This document shows, one piece after another, positions 44,083-52,005 of a DNA stretch of 64,000 nucleotides (position 1 is the stretch's first letter; the number at the start of each line of letters is the position of its first letter). The translations under genes and the position numbers were made by a program. Origin of the DNA: Streptomyces sp. CB00316. GTDB taxonomy: Bacteria > Actinomycetota > Actinomycetes > Streptomycetales > Streptomycetaceae. The notes beneath the pieces are model-generated. The model ran no database searches, had not been told where the DNA came from, and saw only the letters and a program-made list of their open reading frames with translations. The stretch is taken from contig NZ_LIXI01000005.1 of the NCBI RefSeq assembly GCF_001905595.1, positions 372,001-436,000 of the forward strand, in the 5' to 3' direction.

Positions 44083-44838
44083 TCAGTTCCAGGCGTTGTT
44101 CTGGTTCTGGCCGTGGGCTCCCTGCTGGCCCCCGCCGAACTGGGCGCGGGCGCCCTGGCCGATCTGGGCGTTCTGCGGGGGCATGACCTCGCTCGGCTGG
44201 ACGAGGGCGAAGCCCTGACCGAGGAAGCTGAGCTCCCAGCCCTCGCCGGTGTTGCCGCGGCGCCGGAAGACACCGCTGGAGTGCGTCTGGGCCTGCATCT
44301 GCACCCGCAGGGCGCTGGACCAGGCAACGATGGCGTCGGCGTCCACGTTGACGTACTTGTCGGGCGTGACCTGCATCATCAAGGGCTGGCCGGAGGTCAT
44401 GAGGGCTACCTTGCCGGTGCCGGTGATGTTGAGCTGGTACTTGCCACTGCCGGAGATCCCGTACTGGCTGTCCACCGCGATGACCTCGGTGTGCAGCGAG
44501 GAGTCGAGCGCGAGGACGTAGGAGCTGTCCACGGTCATCCCCTCACGGTCGACGTCCACGACGTGGATGTACTGGGCGAGGTTGGCGAAGTAGACCGTGC
44601 CCTGACCGGAGACCCGCATCAGGTCGAGGCCCTCGCCGGTGTGCGCGCGGGCGCGCCGCTGGCCCTGTGACTGGTACTCGCCGTCGAAGTCCATCAGTCC
44701 CTGGTAGGCGACCATGGCGCCCTTCCGGGCCAGGATGTCGTCCTGTCCGGTCAGCGCCACCCGCAGGAGCTGCGGGTTCTGGATCGTGTACCGGTCCTGG
44801 GACTGCTGCTCGGTGTAGCTGAAAAGCGGACTCTGCAT
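44083..44838 (-). CDS. AIM24-family protein, third gene of the TerD/AIM24 operon
   Basis: A 251-residue AIM24 (COG2013) protein made of beta-strand-rich repeats: LLRVALTGQDDILARKGAMV, VSGQGTVYFANLAQYIHVVD, and IVAWSSALRVQMQAQTHSSG. A Gln/Gly/Asn-rich C-terminus ends GAHGQNQNNAWN. The ATG at 44838 has GGAGGGGAA upstream. It is 17 nt downstream of another AIM24 gene, so they are cotranscribed. AIM24-type proteins are membrane-associated and linked to membrane stability; the precise job is unknown. Confidence 0.9.
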   Translation of the reverse strand: MQSPLFSYTEQQSQDRYTIQNPQLLRVALTGQDDILARKGAMVAYQGLMDFDGEYQSQGQRRARAHTGEGLDLMRVSGQGTVYFANLAQYIHVVDVDREGMTVDSSYVLALDSSLHTEVIAVDSQYGISGSGKYQLNITGTGKVALMTSGQPLMMQVTPDKYVNVDADAIVAWSSALRVQMQAQTHSSGVFRRRGNTGEGWELSFLGQGFALVQPSEVMPPQNAQIGQGARAQFGGGQQGAHGQNQNNAWN

Positions 44839-44855
44839 GGTGTGTTCCCCTCCCC

Positions 44856-45536
44856 TCAGTTCCGGATCCGCAGGCGGTCCGTACTGTCCTCGCTCGGCTG
44901 GACGACGACGATGCCCTCTCCGGAGAAGGCCATCTGGTACGCCTCCCCGCTGCCGCGGCCGATCAGCGCCCCGGCCTTGAAGCTGCGCTTGCCCTTGACC
45001 TTGAGGTTCGTCGACCAGGCGACGAGGGCGTCCGGGTCGACGTACGTCTCGTCGTCACCGCGTCCGCAGTCGACGACGATCGGGGTGCCCCGGGAGGTGA
45101 TGGCCACCCATCCGGTGCCCTGGACGACGACGTTCCACAGCCCCTGTCCGGCGAACTTGGCCATCCCCTTGACCTTCTCGACGCCCCAGGTGAGGTGCGC
45201 GTCGAAGGCGAGGATGTTGGTGCCGTTGACCGAGATGGCCTCGTTGTTCAGGTTGATGACGACCACGTCGGCGCCGTAGTCGGCGAGGTAGAGCAGTCCG
45301 TCGCCGGAGCACTTCATGACGGGTGCGCCCTCACCGGTGATCCACTGGGAGGCGATCTGCCGGGCGGCGGGCGGATTGGGCTCGTACTGGATGAACCCCT
45401 CGTACGCCACCATCGAACCGGTGCGCGCGTAGAGGTCCTGCCCGGAGGCCATGGCGACCTTGAGCATGGCCGAGCCGTGGTTCTCCATCCGGGCCGTGAC
45501 GGGGGTCGGGGCGAAGCCCGCGAGTTGCTGGTTCAT
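44856..45536 (-). CDS. AIM24-family protein, second gene
   Basis: A 226-residue AIM24 paralogue with repeats such as MLKVAMASGQDLYARTGSMV, CSGDGLLYLADYGADVVVIN and VVVQGTGWVAITSRGTPIVV. The start ATG at 45536 has GAGGGAGCC upstream and follows the TerD-AIM24 gene by 12 nt. The three AIM24 modules here diverge enough that they must be old duplications. Confidence 0.9.
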   Translation of the reverse strand: MNQQLAGFAPTPVTARMENHGSAMLKVAMASGQDLYARTGSMVAYEGFIQYEPNPPAARQIASQWITGEGAPVMKCSGDGLLYLADYGADVVVINLNNEAISVNGTNILAFDAHLTWGVEKVKGMAKFAGQGLWNVVVQGTGWVAITSRGTPIVVDCGRGDDETYVDPDALVAWSTNLKVKGKRSFKAGALIGRGSGEAYQMAFSGEGIVVVQPSEDSTDRLRIRN

Positions 45537-45548
45537 GACGGGCTCCCT

Positions 45549-47171
45549 CTAGACCTCGTAGGGCTGGACGACGATGAAGTTGCCGGGGGCTCCCCGGAAC
45601 TGGAGGTTCACGGTCTCCCCGCTGTGTCCCGGGTACGCGTTGCGGCGCAGCCGGACCTGACTGGAGACGATCACCTGGGAGGCGGCCGACCAGGCCACCA
45701 CCGCGTTGCAGTCGGCGAACGTGGTGGGGGTGACCGGCAGGACGACCGGGGTGCCATGGGTCTTGATGATCACGGTGCCGGTGCCCTGGAACTGCATGGT
45801 GAACAGGGCGCCGCCGGGGATGCCGTGCCCCTCGACCCGGCGGACCTCGTACTGGAGGGACTCGTCGAAGGCGAGGACGCTCTCGGCGGAGACGCAGATG
45901 GCGTCGCCCTGGAGCTCGATGGGGTGCAGGTACGAGCCCTCCTCGGCGAGGAAGACCTGGCCGCGGCCGGTACAGCGCATCAGCTGCATCTCCTGGCCGG
46001 TGGCGTTGCCGACGGCCCGTCCGACGAAGCCGGCGCTCTTGTAGCCGAAGTCGACCTTGCCCTGGTACATCACCATGCTGCCCTGGCGGGCCAGCACGCC
46101 GGCTCCGCCCATGGTCAGGTCGACCCGCATGAGCTGCTTGTTCTGCGGGGTCCAGCGCTGTCCGGTAGGCGTCTCCTTGTACAGCTGGAGGGCCGCGTGG
46201 AGCCCGGCGCCGGCCGCCGGAGGGCCCTGCGGCACACCGACGGGCTGCTGCTGCCCGAAGGGGGCCGGGGCGTTCTGCCCGTACGGTGCCGGGGCCGGCT
46301 GGCCGTAGGGAGCGGGCGCGGGCTGGCCGTAGGGCGGTGTGGGCGCAACGCCCTGGCCGGGGACCTGGCCGAACTGCGGCTGCGGGGGCGGCGGGGGCTG
46401 GTGACCGGGCTGGCCGTACGGGGCCGGGGCCGGGGGCGCCTGCGGCGTGAGCGGGGCCGCGATCGTGGGCGCGGCATGCATCGGCTGCTGCGGCGCGGGC
46501 GCGGGCGGGGCGCCGAAGGACGGTGCGGGCTGCGGGGCCTGGGGGGCGGGCGGTGCGGGCGGGGCCGCGAAGGCCGGGGCCGCGGTGGCCTGGGCCGGCG
46601 GGGCGAAGCCCGGGGCCGCCTGCGGGGCGGCCGGCGCCTCCTCCTCGGCGACCTCGCCGCCGAAGTTCTTCAGGAGCGCGTCGAGACCGCCGTCGAAGCC
46701 CTGGCCGACGGCGGCGAAGCGCCAGACGTCCTTCAGGTAGAAGTCACCGAGCATCACAGCGCGCTCGGTGGTGAACTCCGAGCCGGTGAAGGCGTATCTG
46801 ACCACTTCCTCACCGCCCGCGACGATCCGGATGTACCCGGGGCCGACCTGCGACATCTGTCCGGCACCGTCGAGCGTCGCGGTGAAGGAGAGCTTGTGGA
46901 TACTGGCCGGGATGCGGTCGAGCGTGACGCGGAAGGACTCGGTGTCACCGGACTGCGCACCGAGGAGCTGAATCGACTCCTCGGGCGATTTCGGCTGGTT
47001 GAAGAAGATGAAATACCGGTCGTCCGAGAGCTGTTCATCGGCATCCAGGCCGAAGCAGCTGATGTCGAAGGTCAGTCCAGGGGCGGCGATCTGCACACCT
47101 ACGTACAGATCTGTCCCCGGTGTGAGATCACTGATCTTGGCCTTGTGGCCTCGTTGGAATTCCCTGGCCAT
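45549..47171 (-). CDS. TerD-AIM24 fusion protein
   Basis: A 540-residue fusion. Residues 1-185 form a TerD-like calcium-binding domain: MAREFQRGHKAKISDLTPGT, VQIAAPGLTFDISCFGLDAD, EQLSDDRYFIFFNQ. A long Pro/Ala/Gln linker of near-repeats (PYGQPAPAPYGQ, PYGQNAPAPFGQ) follows, then an AIM24 domain from about 320 (QLMRVDLTMGGAGVLARQGS) to the end (NFIVVQPYEV). TerD-domain proteins take part in tellurite and stress responses. The ATG at 47171 begins the TerD homology. It heads an operon with the two other AIM24 genes. A role in membrane stress is inference from domains. Confidence 0.92.
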   Translation of the reverse strand: MAREFQRGHKAKISDLTPGTDLYVGVQIAAPGLTFDISCFGLDADEQLSDDRYFIFFNQPKSPEESIQLLGAQSGDTESFRVTLDRIPASIHKLSFTATLDGAGQMSQVGPGYIRIVAGGEEVVRYAFTGSEFTTERAVMLGDFYLKDVWRFAAVGQGFDGGLDALLKNFGGEVAEEEAPAAPQAAPGFAPPAQATAAPAFAAPPAPPAPQAPQPAPSFGAPPAPAPQQPMHAAPTIAAPLTPQAPPAPAPYGQPGHQPPPPPQPQFGQVPGQGVAPTPPYGQPAPAPYGQPAPAPYGQNAPAPFGQQQPVGVPQGPPAAGAGLHAALQLYKETPTGQRWTPQNKQLMRVDLTMGGAGVLARQGSMVMYQGKVDFGYKSAGFVGRAVGNATGQEMQLMRCTGRGQVFLAEEGSYLHPIELQGDAICVSAESVLAFDESLQYEVRRVEGHGIPGGALFTMQFQGTGTVIIKTHGTPVVLPVTPTTFADCNAVVAWSAASQVIVSSQVRLRRNAYPGHSGETVNLQFRGAPGNFIVVQPYEV

Positions 47172-47310
47172 ACGTAACGACCGTCCCCCATCCCGAAGGT
47201 GAATGCGTCGCGTCAGGCTAACCGCAAACCGCGACATCCGGCCAAGCCGGTACAGACCCGGTACAGAATCGCCGAACGCGTCTCGTCCGGGAGCGCGGCG
47301 TGCGCCGGTC

Positions 47311-47892
47311 TCACTCCTCGCGTGCGGCGGGCGGTCGGGGCAGCTGATCGGCAGCCACCACTCCTTCGAGGTAGCCGCGGGCCCGCTCGGTGCGGGGATA
47401 CGCCTCCAGCAGCCGCCAGAACCCCGGGCCGTGGCCGGGGACCAGCAGATGGGCCAGCTCATGGAGGAGTACGTAGTCGACGACGTACTCCGGCATGCCC
47501 TGGAGCCGGTGCGAGAGCCGGATGCTGCCCTCGGCGGGGGTGCACGAGCCCCAGCGGGTGTTCTGGTTGGTCACCCAGCGAACGGATGCGGGCCGGGCCC
47601 TGCCGTCGAAATACTGGGCGGACAGCCGCTCGGCCCGCCCCGTGAGCTCGGCGTCACCGAGGACCCTCTTGCTCTCCTGGGCGGCGAGCTTGTCGAGCAT
47701 CACGCCCACCCAGCGCCGCTCCTCCGCCTCCGACATCCGGGCGGGGATGAGCACGATCGTGCGGCCGCCCTCCCGGTAGGCGGAGACCGACTTCCTGCGC
47801 CGGGTGCTCCTGCGGACCTCGACCGCGCTCGTCGCCGGGGCGCGGGGCGCACGGCCGACCGCGCCGGGCTGATGGCTCACGGCGCTGCGCAT
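47311..47892 (-). CDS. YgjP-like M48-type metallopeptidase
   Basis: A 193-residue protein with a VLLHELAHLLVPGHGPGFW zinc-site motif (HExxH) and the preceding NQNTRWGSCTPAEGSIRLSH segment, characteristic of the DUF45/YgjP group. The ATG at 47892 has GGGGAG five bases upstream; a longer frame exists. It is on the same strand as the TerD operon, 139 bp upstream of it. The substrate is unknown. Confidence 0.9.
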   Translation of the reverse strand: MRSAVSHQPGAVGRAPRAPATSAVEVRRSTRRRKSVSAYREGGRTIVLIPARMSEAEERRWVGVMLDKLAAQESKRVLGDAELTGRAERLSAQYFDGRARPASVRWVTNQNTRWGSCTPAEGSIRLSHRLQGMPEYVVDYVLLHELAHLLVPGHGPGFWRLLEAYPRTERARGYLEGVVAADQLPRPPAAREE

Positions 47893-48039
47893 GGGGGTCT
47901 CCCCGGCGACGCCGGGTGACGGGTCTGCGGGCACGCCTCGACGTTACCCGCTGTCAGTGGGGGAAGTCCTGCCTCCGGGTCCCTTCGCCACCGGTTCTCT
48001 CCACTCCCCGCACCTCACTTCGCACCATGAGCAGCATTA

Positions 48040-48069
48040 TTGAATGACTGACCCCTCTACCTGTGGATA
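48040..48069 (+). promoter_or_regulatory. Candidate sigma-70-type promoter of the ThiF-like gene
   Basis: TTGAAT at 48040-48045 and TGGATA at 48064-48069, spaced 18 bp, lie in a comparatively AT-rich stretch between divergent genes, about 100 bp before the GTG at 48171. It is a pattern match only. Confidence 0.4.
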
Positions 48070-48170
48070 ACTCCGAGCACGCTTCACCGAGGGCGCGCAT
48101 TCTGGCAATGGCTCGACGCGGCCGGGAATCCTCCCGAGCACGCGGTCACGACACCGATCGGGGGAAAGCC

Positions 48171-49337
48171 GTGCGTCTCGGGGGAGAAGTCCTGCATCCG
48201 ATGCTGAAGCCCGTGCTGCGACGTGCGTGGCGCGGACGGAACACCGTGCAATTCGGGGTGACCCCCGCCCACGCCGTGACGCTCGGCCCGGTGGACATCG
48301 CGACGGGGAGCTTTCTGGAGCTGCTCGACGGGACACGCGGCCTGCCGCTGCTGCGGGAGGAGGCCCGGACCCTGGACCTGTCGGACCGTCATGTGGACGT
48401 CCTGGTCCGGCGACTGGCGGAGGCGGGCCTTCTCGACGATCCGCGGGCGGCCGGCCCGCGGGCGGATGTCCTGCGCCAGCGGGTCGAGGTGATGGAGCGT
48501 CAACGTCCCGATGTCGCCTCGCTCTCCGTCGTCCACCCCGGGCCGGGCGAGGGACCGCGCCGGATGGCGGCCCGGCGGGCGATGCGGGTCCAGGTGCGGG
48601 GCGCGGGCCGGGTCGGCGCGTCGATCGCCGCGGTGCTGTCCGGCTCGGGGGTGGGCCATGTGGAGGTGCTGGACGGGGGCCGGGCCGAGCCGGAGGACGT
48701 GGCACCGGCCGGACTTCCGGCCGCGGCCGTGGGGGAACGGCGCGACACGGCGGCCCGCCGGCTCGTCCGCCGGGCCGCCGCCGGGCCCGCGCCCCGGTCG
48801 ACGGGGGCGGAGCGGGGCGCGGGCGATGGACAGCCCGGCCTGTCGCTGATCGTCGTCGCACCCCGGGACGGCCTCTCGGTGTACGCACCGGTCCCGGACA
48901 CCGCGGCCCCCTGGATCGCGTCGGGCACTCCTCATCTCTATGCGGGAGTCATCGAGGCCACCGGAGTGGTCGGGCCGCTCGTGCTTCCGGGCGGCACCGG
49001 CTGCGCGGGGTGTCTGGAGCTGCACCGCGCGGACCGGGATTCGCAGTGGCCCCGGATGCTGGCGCAGTGGCGCTCGGGGCGGCGGGGCGTGGTGCCCGCC
49101 TGCGATCTGGGGCTGGCCACGGCGGTCGCCGGACTCGCCGCGGCCCATGCCCTGTCCTTCCTGGACGGGGAACTGCCGGCCAGCACCGGGGCGCGCTGGG
49201 AGGCCGCGCTGCCCCTGCTGGACTGGCGGAGCGAGCGGATCGGCCCCCATGCCGACTGCTCCTGCGGGGCGGCCGAGCACGCCGAGGGGGAAGGGGCCTC
49301 CGGCTCCGTTCCGGCGCAGGACACAATGGCCGGGTGA
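48171..49337 (+). CDS. Orphan ThiF/E1-like protein
   Basis: A 388-residue protein. The N-terminal 130 residues (RAWRGRNTVQFGVTPAHAVT and the LLDGTRGLPLLREEA winged-helix-like strip) resemble the leader-binding (RRE-like) part of cyclodehydratase-type E1 proteins. A ThiF-like Rossmann part follows (RVQVRGAGRVGASIAAVLSG, SGVGHVEVLDGGRAEPEDVA), then TGCAGCLELHRAD and a C-terminal CSCG, a likely zinc site. The E1 Arg finger and typical catalytic Asp context are not obvious, so it may be non-catalytic. I chose the GTG at 48171 with GGGGGAAA upstream. No RiPP precursor or YcaO gene is nearby. An ABC1 kinase gene follows. Confidence 0.82.
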   Translation: MRLGGEVLHPMLKPVLRRAWRGRNTVQFGVTPAHAVTLGPVDIATGSFLELLDGTRGLPLLREEARTLDLSDRHVDVLVRRLAEAGLLDDPRAAGPRADVLRQRVEVMERQRPDVASLSVVHPGPGEGPRRMAARRAMRVQVRGAGRVGASIAAVLSGSGVGHVEVLDGGRAEPEDVAPAGLPAAAVGERRDTAARRLVRRAAAGPAPRSTGAERGAGDGQPGLSLIVVAPRDGLSVYAPVPDTAAPWIASGTPHLYAGVIEATGVVGPLVLPGGTGCAGCLELHRADRDSQWPRMLAQWRSGRRGVVPACDLGLATAVAGLAAAHALSFLDGELPASTGARWEAALPLLDWRSERIGPHADCSCGAAEHAEGEGASGSVPAQDTMAG

Positions 49338-49401
49338 CCGTCGCCGCCGGAGAGACACCGGCGGCCCGAGCGGCACGGCAGTCTGGGAACTGGAGGGGCA
49401 C

Positions 49402-50781
49402 ATGTCTGATCTTCCCCGGAAGGCGGTTACGCGTACGGCCAAGCTGGCCGCGCTCCCGCTCGGCTTCGCCGGCCGTGCCACCTGGGGTCTGGGCAAGCGG
49501 ATCGGCGGCAGGTCCGCCGAGCTGGTCGCCCGTGAGGTGCAGCAGCGCACGGCGGACCAGCTGTTCAAGACCCTGGGCGAGCTGAAGGGCGGGGCCATGA
49601 AGCTGGGCCAGGCCCTCTCGGTCTTCGAGTCGGCGCTGCCCGAGGAGATCGCGGGCCCCTACCGGGCCGCGCTGACCAAGCTCCAGGAGGCCGCTCCGCC
49701 CCTGCCCGCGGCCACGGTTCACGCGGTGCTGGCCGAGCGGATCGGCGAGGACTGGCGGGAGCACTTCCTGGAGTTCGAGGACAAGCCGTCGGCCGCCGCC
49801 TCGATCGGGCAGGTGCACCGGGGGGTGTGGCACGACGGCCGGGAGGTCGCCGTGAAGGTGCAGTACCCCGGTGCGGGCGACGCGCTGCTCTCGGACCTCA
49901 CCCAGCTCAGCCGCTTCGCCCGGCTGCTCGGCCCCCTGGTCCCGGGGATGGACATCAAGCCGCTCATCAAGGAGATGCGCGACCGGGTGTCGGAGGAGCT
50001 GGACTACGAGCTGGAGGCGCAGGCCCAGCGGGTCCACACGGAGGAGTTCGCGGACGATCCCGATGTGGTGATCCCGGGGGTGGTGCACCAGTCCGACCAG
50101 GTGCTGGTGACGGAGTGGATGGACGGGGTGCCGCTGGCCGACATCATCGCGGAGGGCACGGCGGAGCAGCGGGACCGGGCCGGGCAGCTGCTGGCGCGCT
50201 TCCTCTTCTCGGGCCCGGCCCGTACCGGCCTGCTCCACGCCGACCCGCATCCGGGCAACTTCCGGCTGCTGCCCCCGGCGGAGGCCCCGCACGCTCCGGA
50301 TGGCTCGGACGAAGGGGGTGCCGAGGCCGGTCGGTGGCGGCTGGGGGTGCTGGACTTCGGCACGGTTGACCGACTGCCGGGCGGGCTGCCGGGGACCATC
50401 GGTGAGTCCCTGCGGATGACCCTGGAGGGCGACGCGGCCGGGGTGTACGGACTGCTGCGCGCAGAGGGGTTCGTGAAGGAGTCGATCGACCTGGAGCCGG
50501 ACGAGGTGCTCGACTACCTGCTCCCGATCATCGAACCTGCGCAGGTGGAGGAATTCGCCTTCTCCCGGGGCTGGCTGCGGGACCAGGCGGCCCGGATAGC
50601 TGATCCGCGCTCCCCCGCCCACCAGCTCGGCAGGCAGCTGAACCTGCCGCCGTCCTATCTCCTGATACACCGGGTCACGCTCAGCACGATCGGGGTGCTG
50701 TGCCAGCTCGGTGCGGCGGTCCGGCTGCGGGACGAACTCGAGGCGTGGCTGCCGGGGTTCGTCGCGGAGAGCGGTGCGTAG
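49402..50781 (+). CDS. ABC1/UbiB-family atypical kinase
   Basis: A 459-residue protein with the ABC1 signatures KGGAMKLGQALSVFESALPE (KxGQ), SAAASIGQVHRGVW (the A-rich loop), VAVKVQYPG (Lys), LLHADPHPGNFRLLPP and LGVLDFGTVDRLPGG (DFG). UbiB-family kinases act in isoprenoid-lipid biosynthesis and mitochondrial-type quinone homeostasis; the actinobacterial role is unknown. The ATG at 49402 has GGAGGGG upstream. A small zinc-ribbon gene follows on the opposite strand. Confidence 0.93.
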   Translation: MSDLPRKAVTRTAKLAALPLGFAGRATWGLGKRIGGRSAELVAREVQQRTADQLFKTLGELKGGAMKLGQALSVFESALPEEIAGPYRAALTKLQEAAPPLPAATVHAVLAERIGEDWREHFLEFEDKPSAAASIGQVHRGVWHDGREVAVKVQYPGAGDALLSDLTQLSRFARLLGPLVPGMDIKPLIKEMRDRVSEELDYELEAQAQRVHTEEFADDPDVVIPGVVHQSDQVLVTEWMDGVPLADIIAEGTAEQRDRAGQLLARFLFSGPARTGLLHADPHPGNFRLLPPAEAPHAPDGSDEGGAEAGRWRLGVLDFGTVDRLPGGLPGTIGESLRMTLEGDAAGVYGLLRAEGFVKESIDLEPDEVLDYLLPIIEPAQVEEFAFSRGWLRDQAARIADPRSPAHQLGRQLNLPPSYLLIHRVTLSTIGVLCQLGAAVRLRDELEAWLPGFVAESGA

Positions 50782-50787
50782 CCGGGG

Positions 50788-50991
50788 TCACCACCAGAGG
50801 GAGTCGAGGCGGCTCTCGATCGCTCTGATGTGGAGGCGGGCACAGGTCTCGCAGAAGTGAAGGCGGCGGCCGTCCTCCACGGAGGAGAGCCAGGTCACCG
50901 GTGCCGTGTCGCCTTCGGCGGCGGTGCCGCAGCGGGCACAGACCACCGGTCCGGCGGCCGGCTGTTCGGGGGGATGCGTGTCCTCGTCCAC
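50788..50991 (-). CDS. Small zinc-ribbon protein
   Basis: A 67-residue protein with two CxxC pairs (PVVCARCGTA and HFCETCARLH), a zinc-ribbon arrangement, and a C-terminal LDSLWW. The start is uncertain: the GTG at 50991 has no strong ribosome site, and a longer frame reaches 51036 but would overlap the terminator at 51035. The codon usage looks genuine. It is convergent with the ABC1 gene. The function is unknown. Confidence 0.75.
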   Translation of the reverse strand: MDEDTHPPEQPAAGPVVCARCGTAAEGDTAPVTWLSSVEDGRRLHFCETCARLHIRAIESRLDSLWW

Positions 50992-51034
50992 CTCGTGACG
51001 ATATCCCCGCGCCCGGGCCCCGGCAGCACAACGC

Positions 51035-51070
51035 ACCGCGGGGCCGTCCTTGTTCGGACGGCCCCGCGGT
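51035..51070 (-). terminator. Terminator downstream of the wblC unit
   Basis: A perfect 15-bp stem ACCGCGGGGCCGTCC/GGACGGCCCCGCGGT (51035-51049 with 51056-51070) with a 6-nt loop, 38 bases after the stop of the gene at 51108. It is the likely end of the wblC-containing transcript. Confidence 0.88.
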
Positions 51071-51107
51071 CGGGTGGTGCTCCGGCGTGGAGCGGAGGTG
51101 GGGCCTC

Positions 51108-51371
51108 TCAGTGCATGACGGCCATGGCCAGCGCCCGGCGGGCGCGCAGCGAGGCGCGCTCCGCTCGGCGCTGCATCTTGCGGGCGGCGACGAGGCGCAC
51201 CGCTTGACGGCCCACCTCGGCCTCCCGCAGACGGTCGTGCATATGCGCACGGGCCAGGGCTTCTGGGATGAGTTGCATCTCGCGGGTCCTGTTCTGACGC
51301 GAGTCGTTCGCGCCGATGATGGTGACGTCGGAGGTCGCGGAGCCGACGGGCTCCTTCGTGGGGGTGATCAT
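51108..51371 (-). CDS. Small basic protein downstream of wblC
   Basis: An 87-residue protein; its C-terminal half is strongly basic and helical (LVAARKMQRRAERASLRARR), the N-terminal half polar (SATSDVTIIGANDSRQNRTR). The ATG at 51371 has only a weak AGGCAC. It follows wblC by 92 bp on the same strand and lies before the terminator. The function is unknown; RNA or DNA binding is suggested only by charge. Confidence 0.78.
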   Translation of the reverse strand: MITPTKEPVGSATSDVTIIGANDSRQNRTREMQLIPEALARAHMHDRLREAEVGRQAVRLVAARKMQRRAERASLRARRALAMAVMH

Positions 51372-51463
51372 TGGTGCCTGATTCCGGGGGTCATGGGTCT
51401 GGGGACGGTCGATGGTTCCGAGGCGCAGCCACCGTGTGGGGGCGGGGGCGCCGCATTCGGCGG

Positions 51464-51841
51464 TCACGCTGCGACCGGGTTCTTGCGCGGACGGCCGCGC
51501 GGCCGCTTGCGGGCCACGACGACACCCTGGACGAAGAGCTCGCCTCCCCAGACGCCCCACGGCTCGCGCCGCTCCCTGGCACCGGCGAGGCAGGCCTCGA
51601 CGAGCGGGCAGGTACGGCAGAGGGACTTGGCGTACTCGACGTCGGCCGGGGACTCGGCGAAGAAGACCTCCGGGTCGTACGAGCGGCAGGGGACGGGTAC
51701 GCCGAGGTTCTCGATGGCGTCGTCGAGCGCGGTGAGCGCGGTGAGCGCGGTGAGGGGGAGCAAGGTGGAGTCCTCCGTGGAACCGGGCGGGGAGATCGAG
51801 TCGGACTGCGGTACTGACGGGGCGTGCGCTTCGAGTTGCAC
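51464..51841 (-). CDS. wblC: WhiB-family antibiotic-resistance regulator WblC/WhiB7
   Basis: A 125-residue WhiB-like iron-sulfur protein. The four cluster ligands are Cys52, Cys75, Cys78 and Cys84 (VPCRSYDPEVFF, LCRTCPLVEAC), the GVWGG turn is at 96-100 and the C-terminal AT-hook RGRPRK at 115-120 is diagnostic of WhiB7/WblC. It partners with the principal sigma factor to turn on ribosome-protection, efflux and drug-modification genes. Upstream lie a uORF and an intrinsic attenuator. Residues 31-39 (TALTALTAL) derive from a 9-bp tandem triplication. The start at 51841 follows the leader. Confidence 0.97.
   Translation of the reverse strand: MQLEAHAPSVPQSDSISPPGSTEDSTLLPLTALTALTALDDAIENLGVPVPCRSYDPEVFFAESPADVEYAKSLCRTCPLVEACLAGARERREPWGVWGGELFVQGVVVARKRPRGRPRKNPVAA
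51725..51751. repeat. 9-bp tandem triplication inside wblC
   Basis: GAGCGCGGT is present three times in tandem (51725-51733, 51734-51742, 51743-51751), encoding three consecutive LTA-type triplets near residues 30-40. It preserves the frame and looks like a slippage-prone length-variable segment in the non-conserved linker before the first Cys. Confidence 0.85.
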
Positions 51842-51940
51842 GGTGGGTGGTGTCCTCGTCTGGTCGTGCCGGCCGGTTGGCCGGTTGGCGGCTGGTACTG
51901 CTGGCCCGAGGCGCCTTCGGTGTGTCCCGTCCGTTCGGAC

Positions 51941-51983
51941 AAAACAAAAGGGCCGCGGATCCCGAGTGGGGTTCCGCGGCCCT
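51941..51983 (-). terminator. Intrinsic attenuator in the wblC leader
   Basis: On the minus strand AGGGCCGCGGA/TCCGCGGCCCT forms an 11-bp stem (51949-51959 with 51973-51983), followed by the U-rich run TTTTGTTTT. It lies between the uORF stop (52006) and the wblC start (51841). A premature terminator in the whiB7 leader that is read through when ribosomes stall on the uORF is the known control mode for this gene. Confidence 0.92.
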
Positions 51984-52005
51984 GAGGCGCCGGCCTGATG
52001 CTGGA

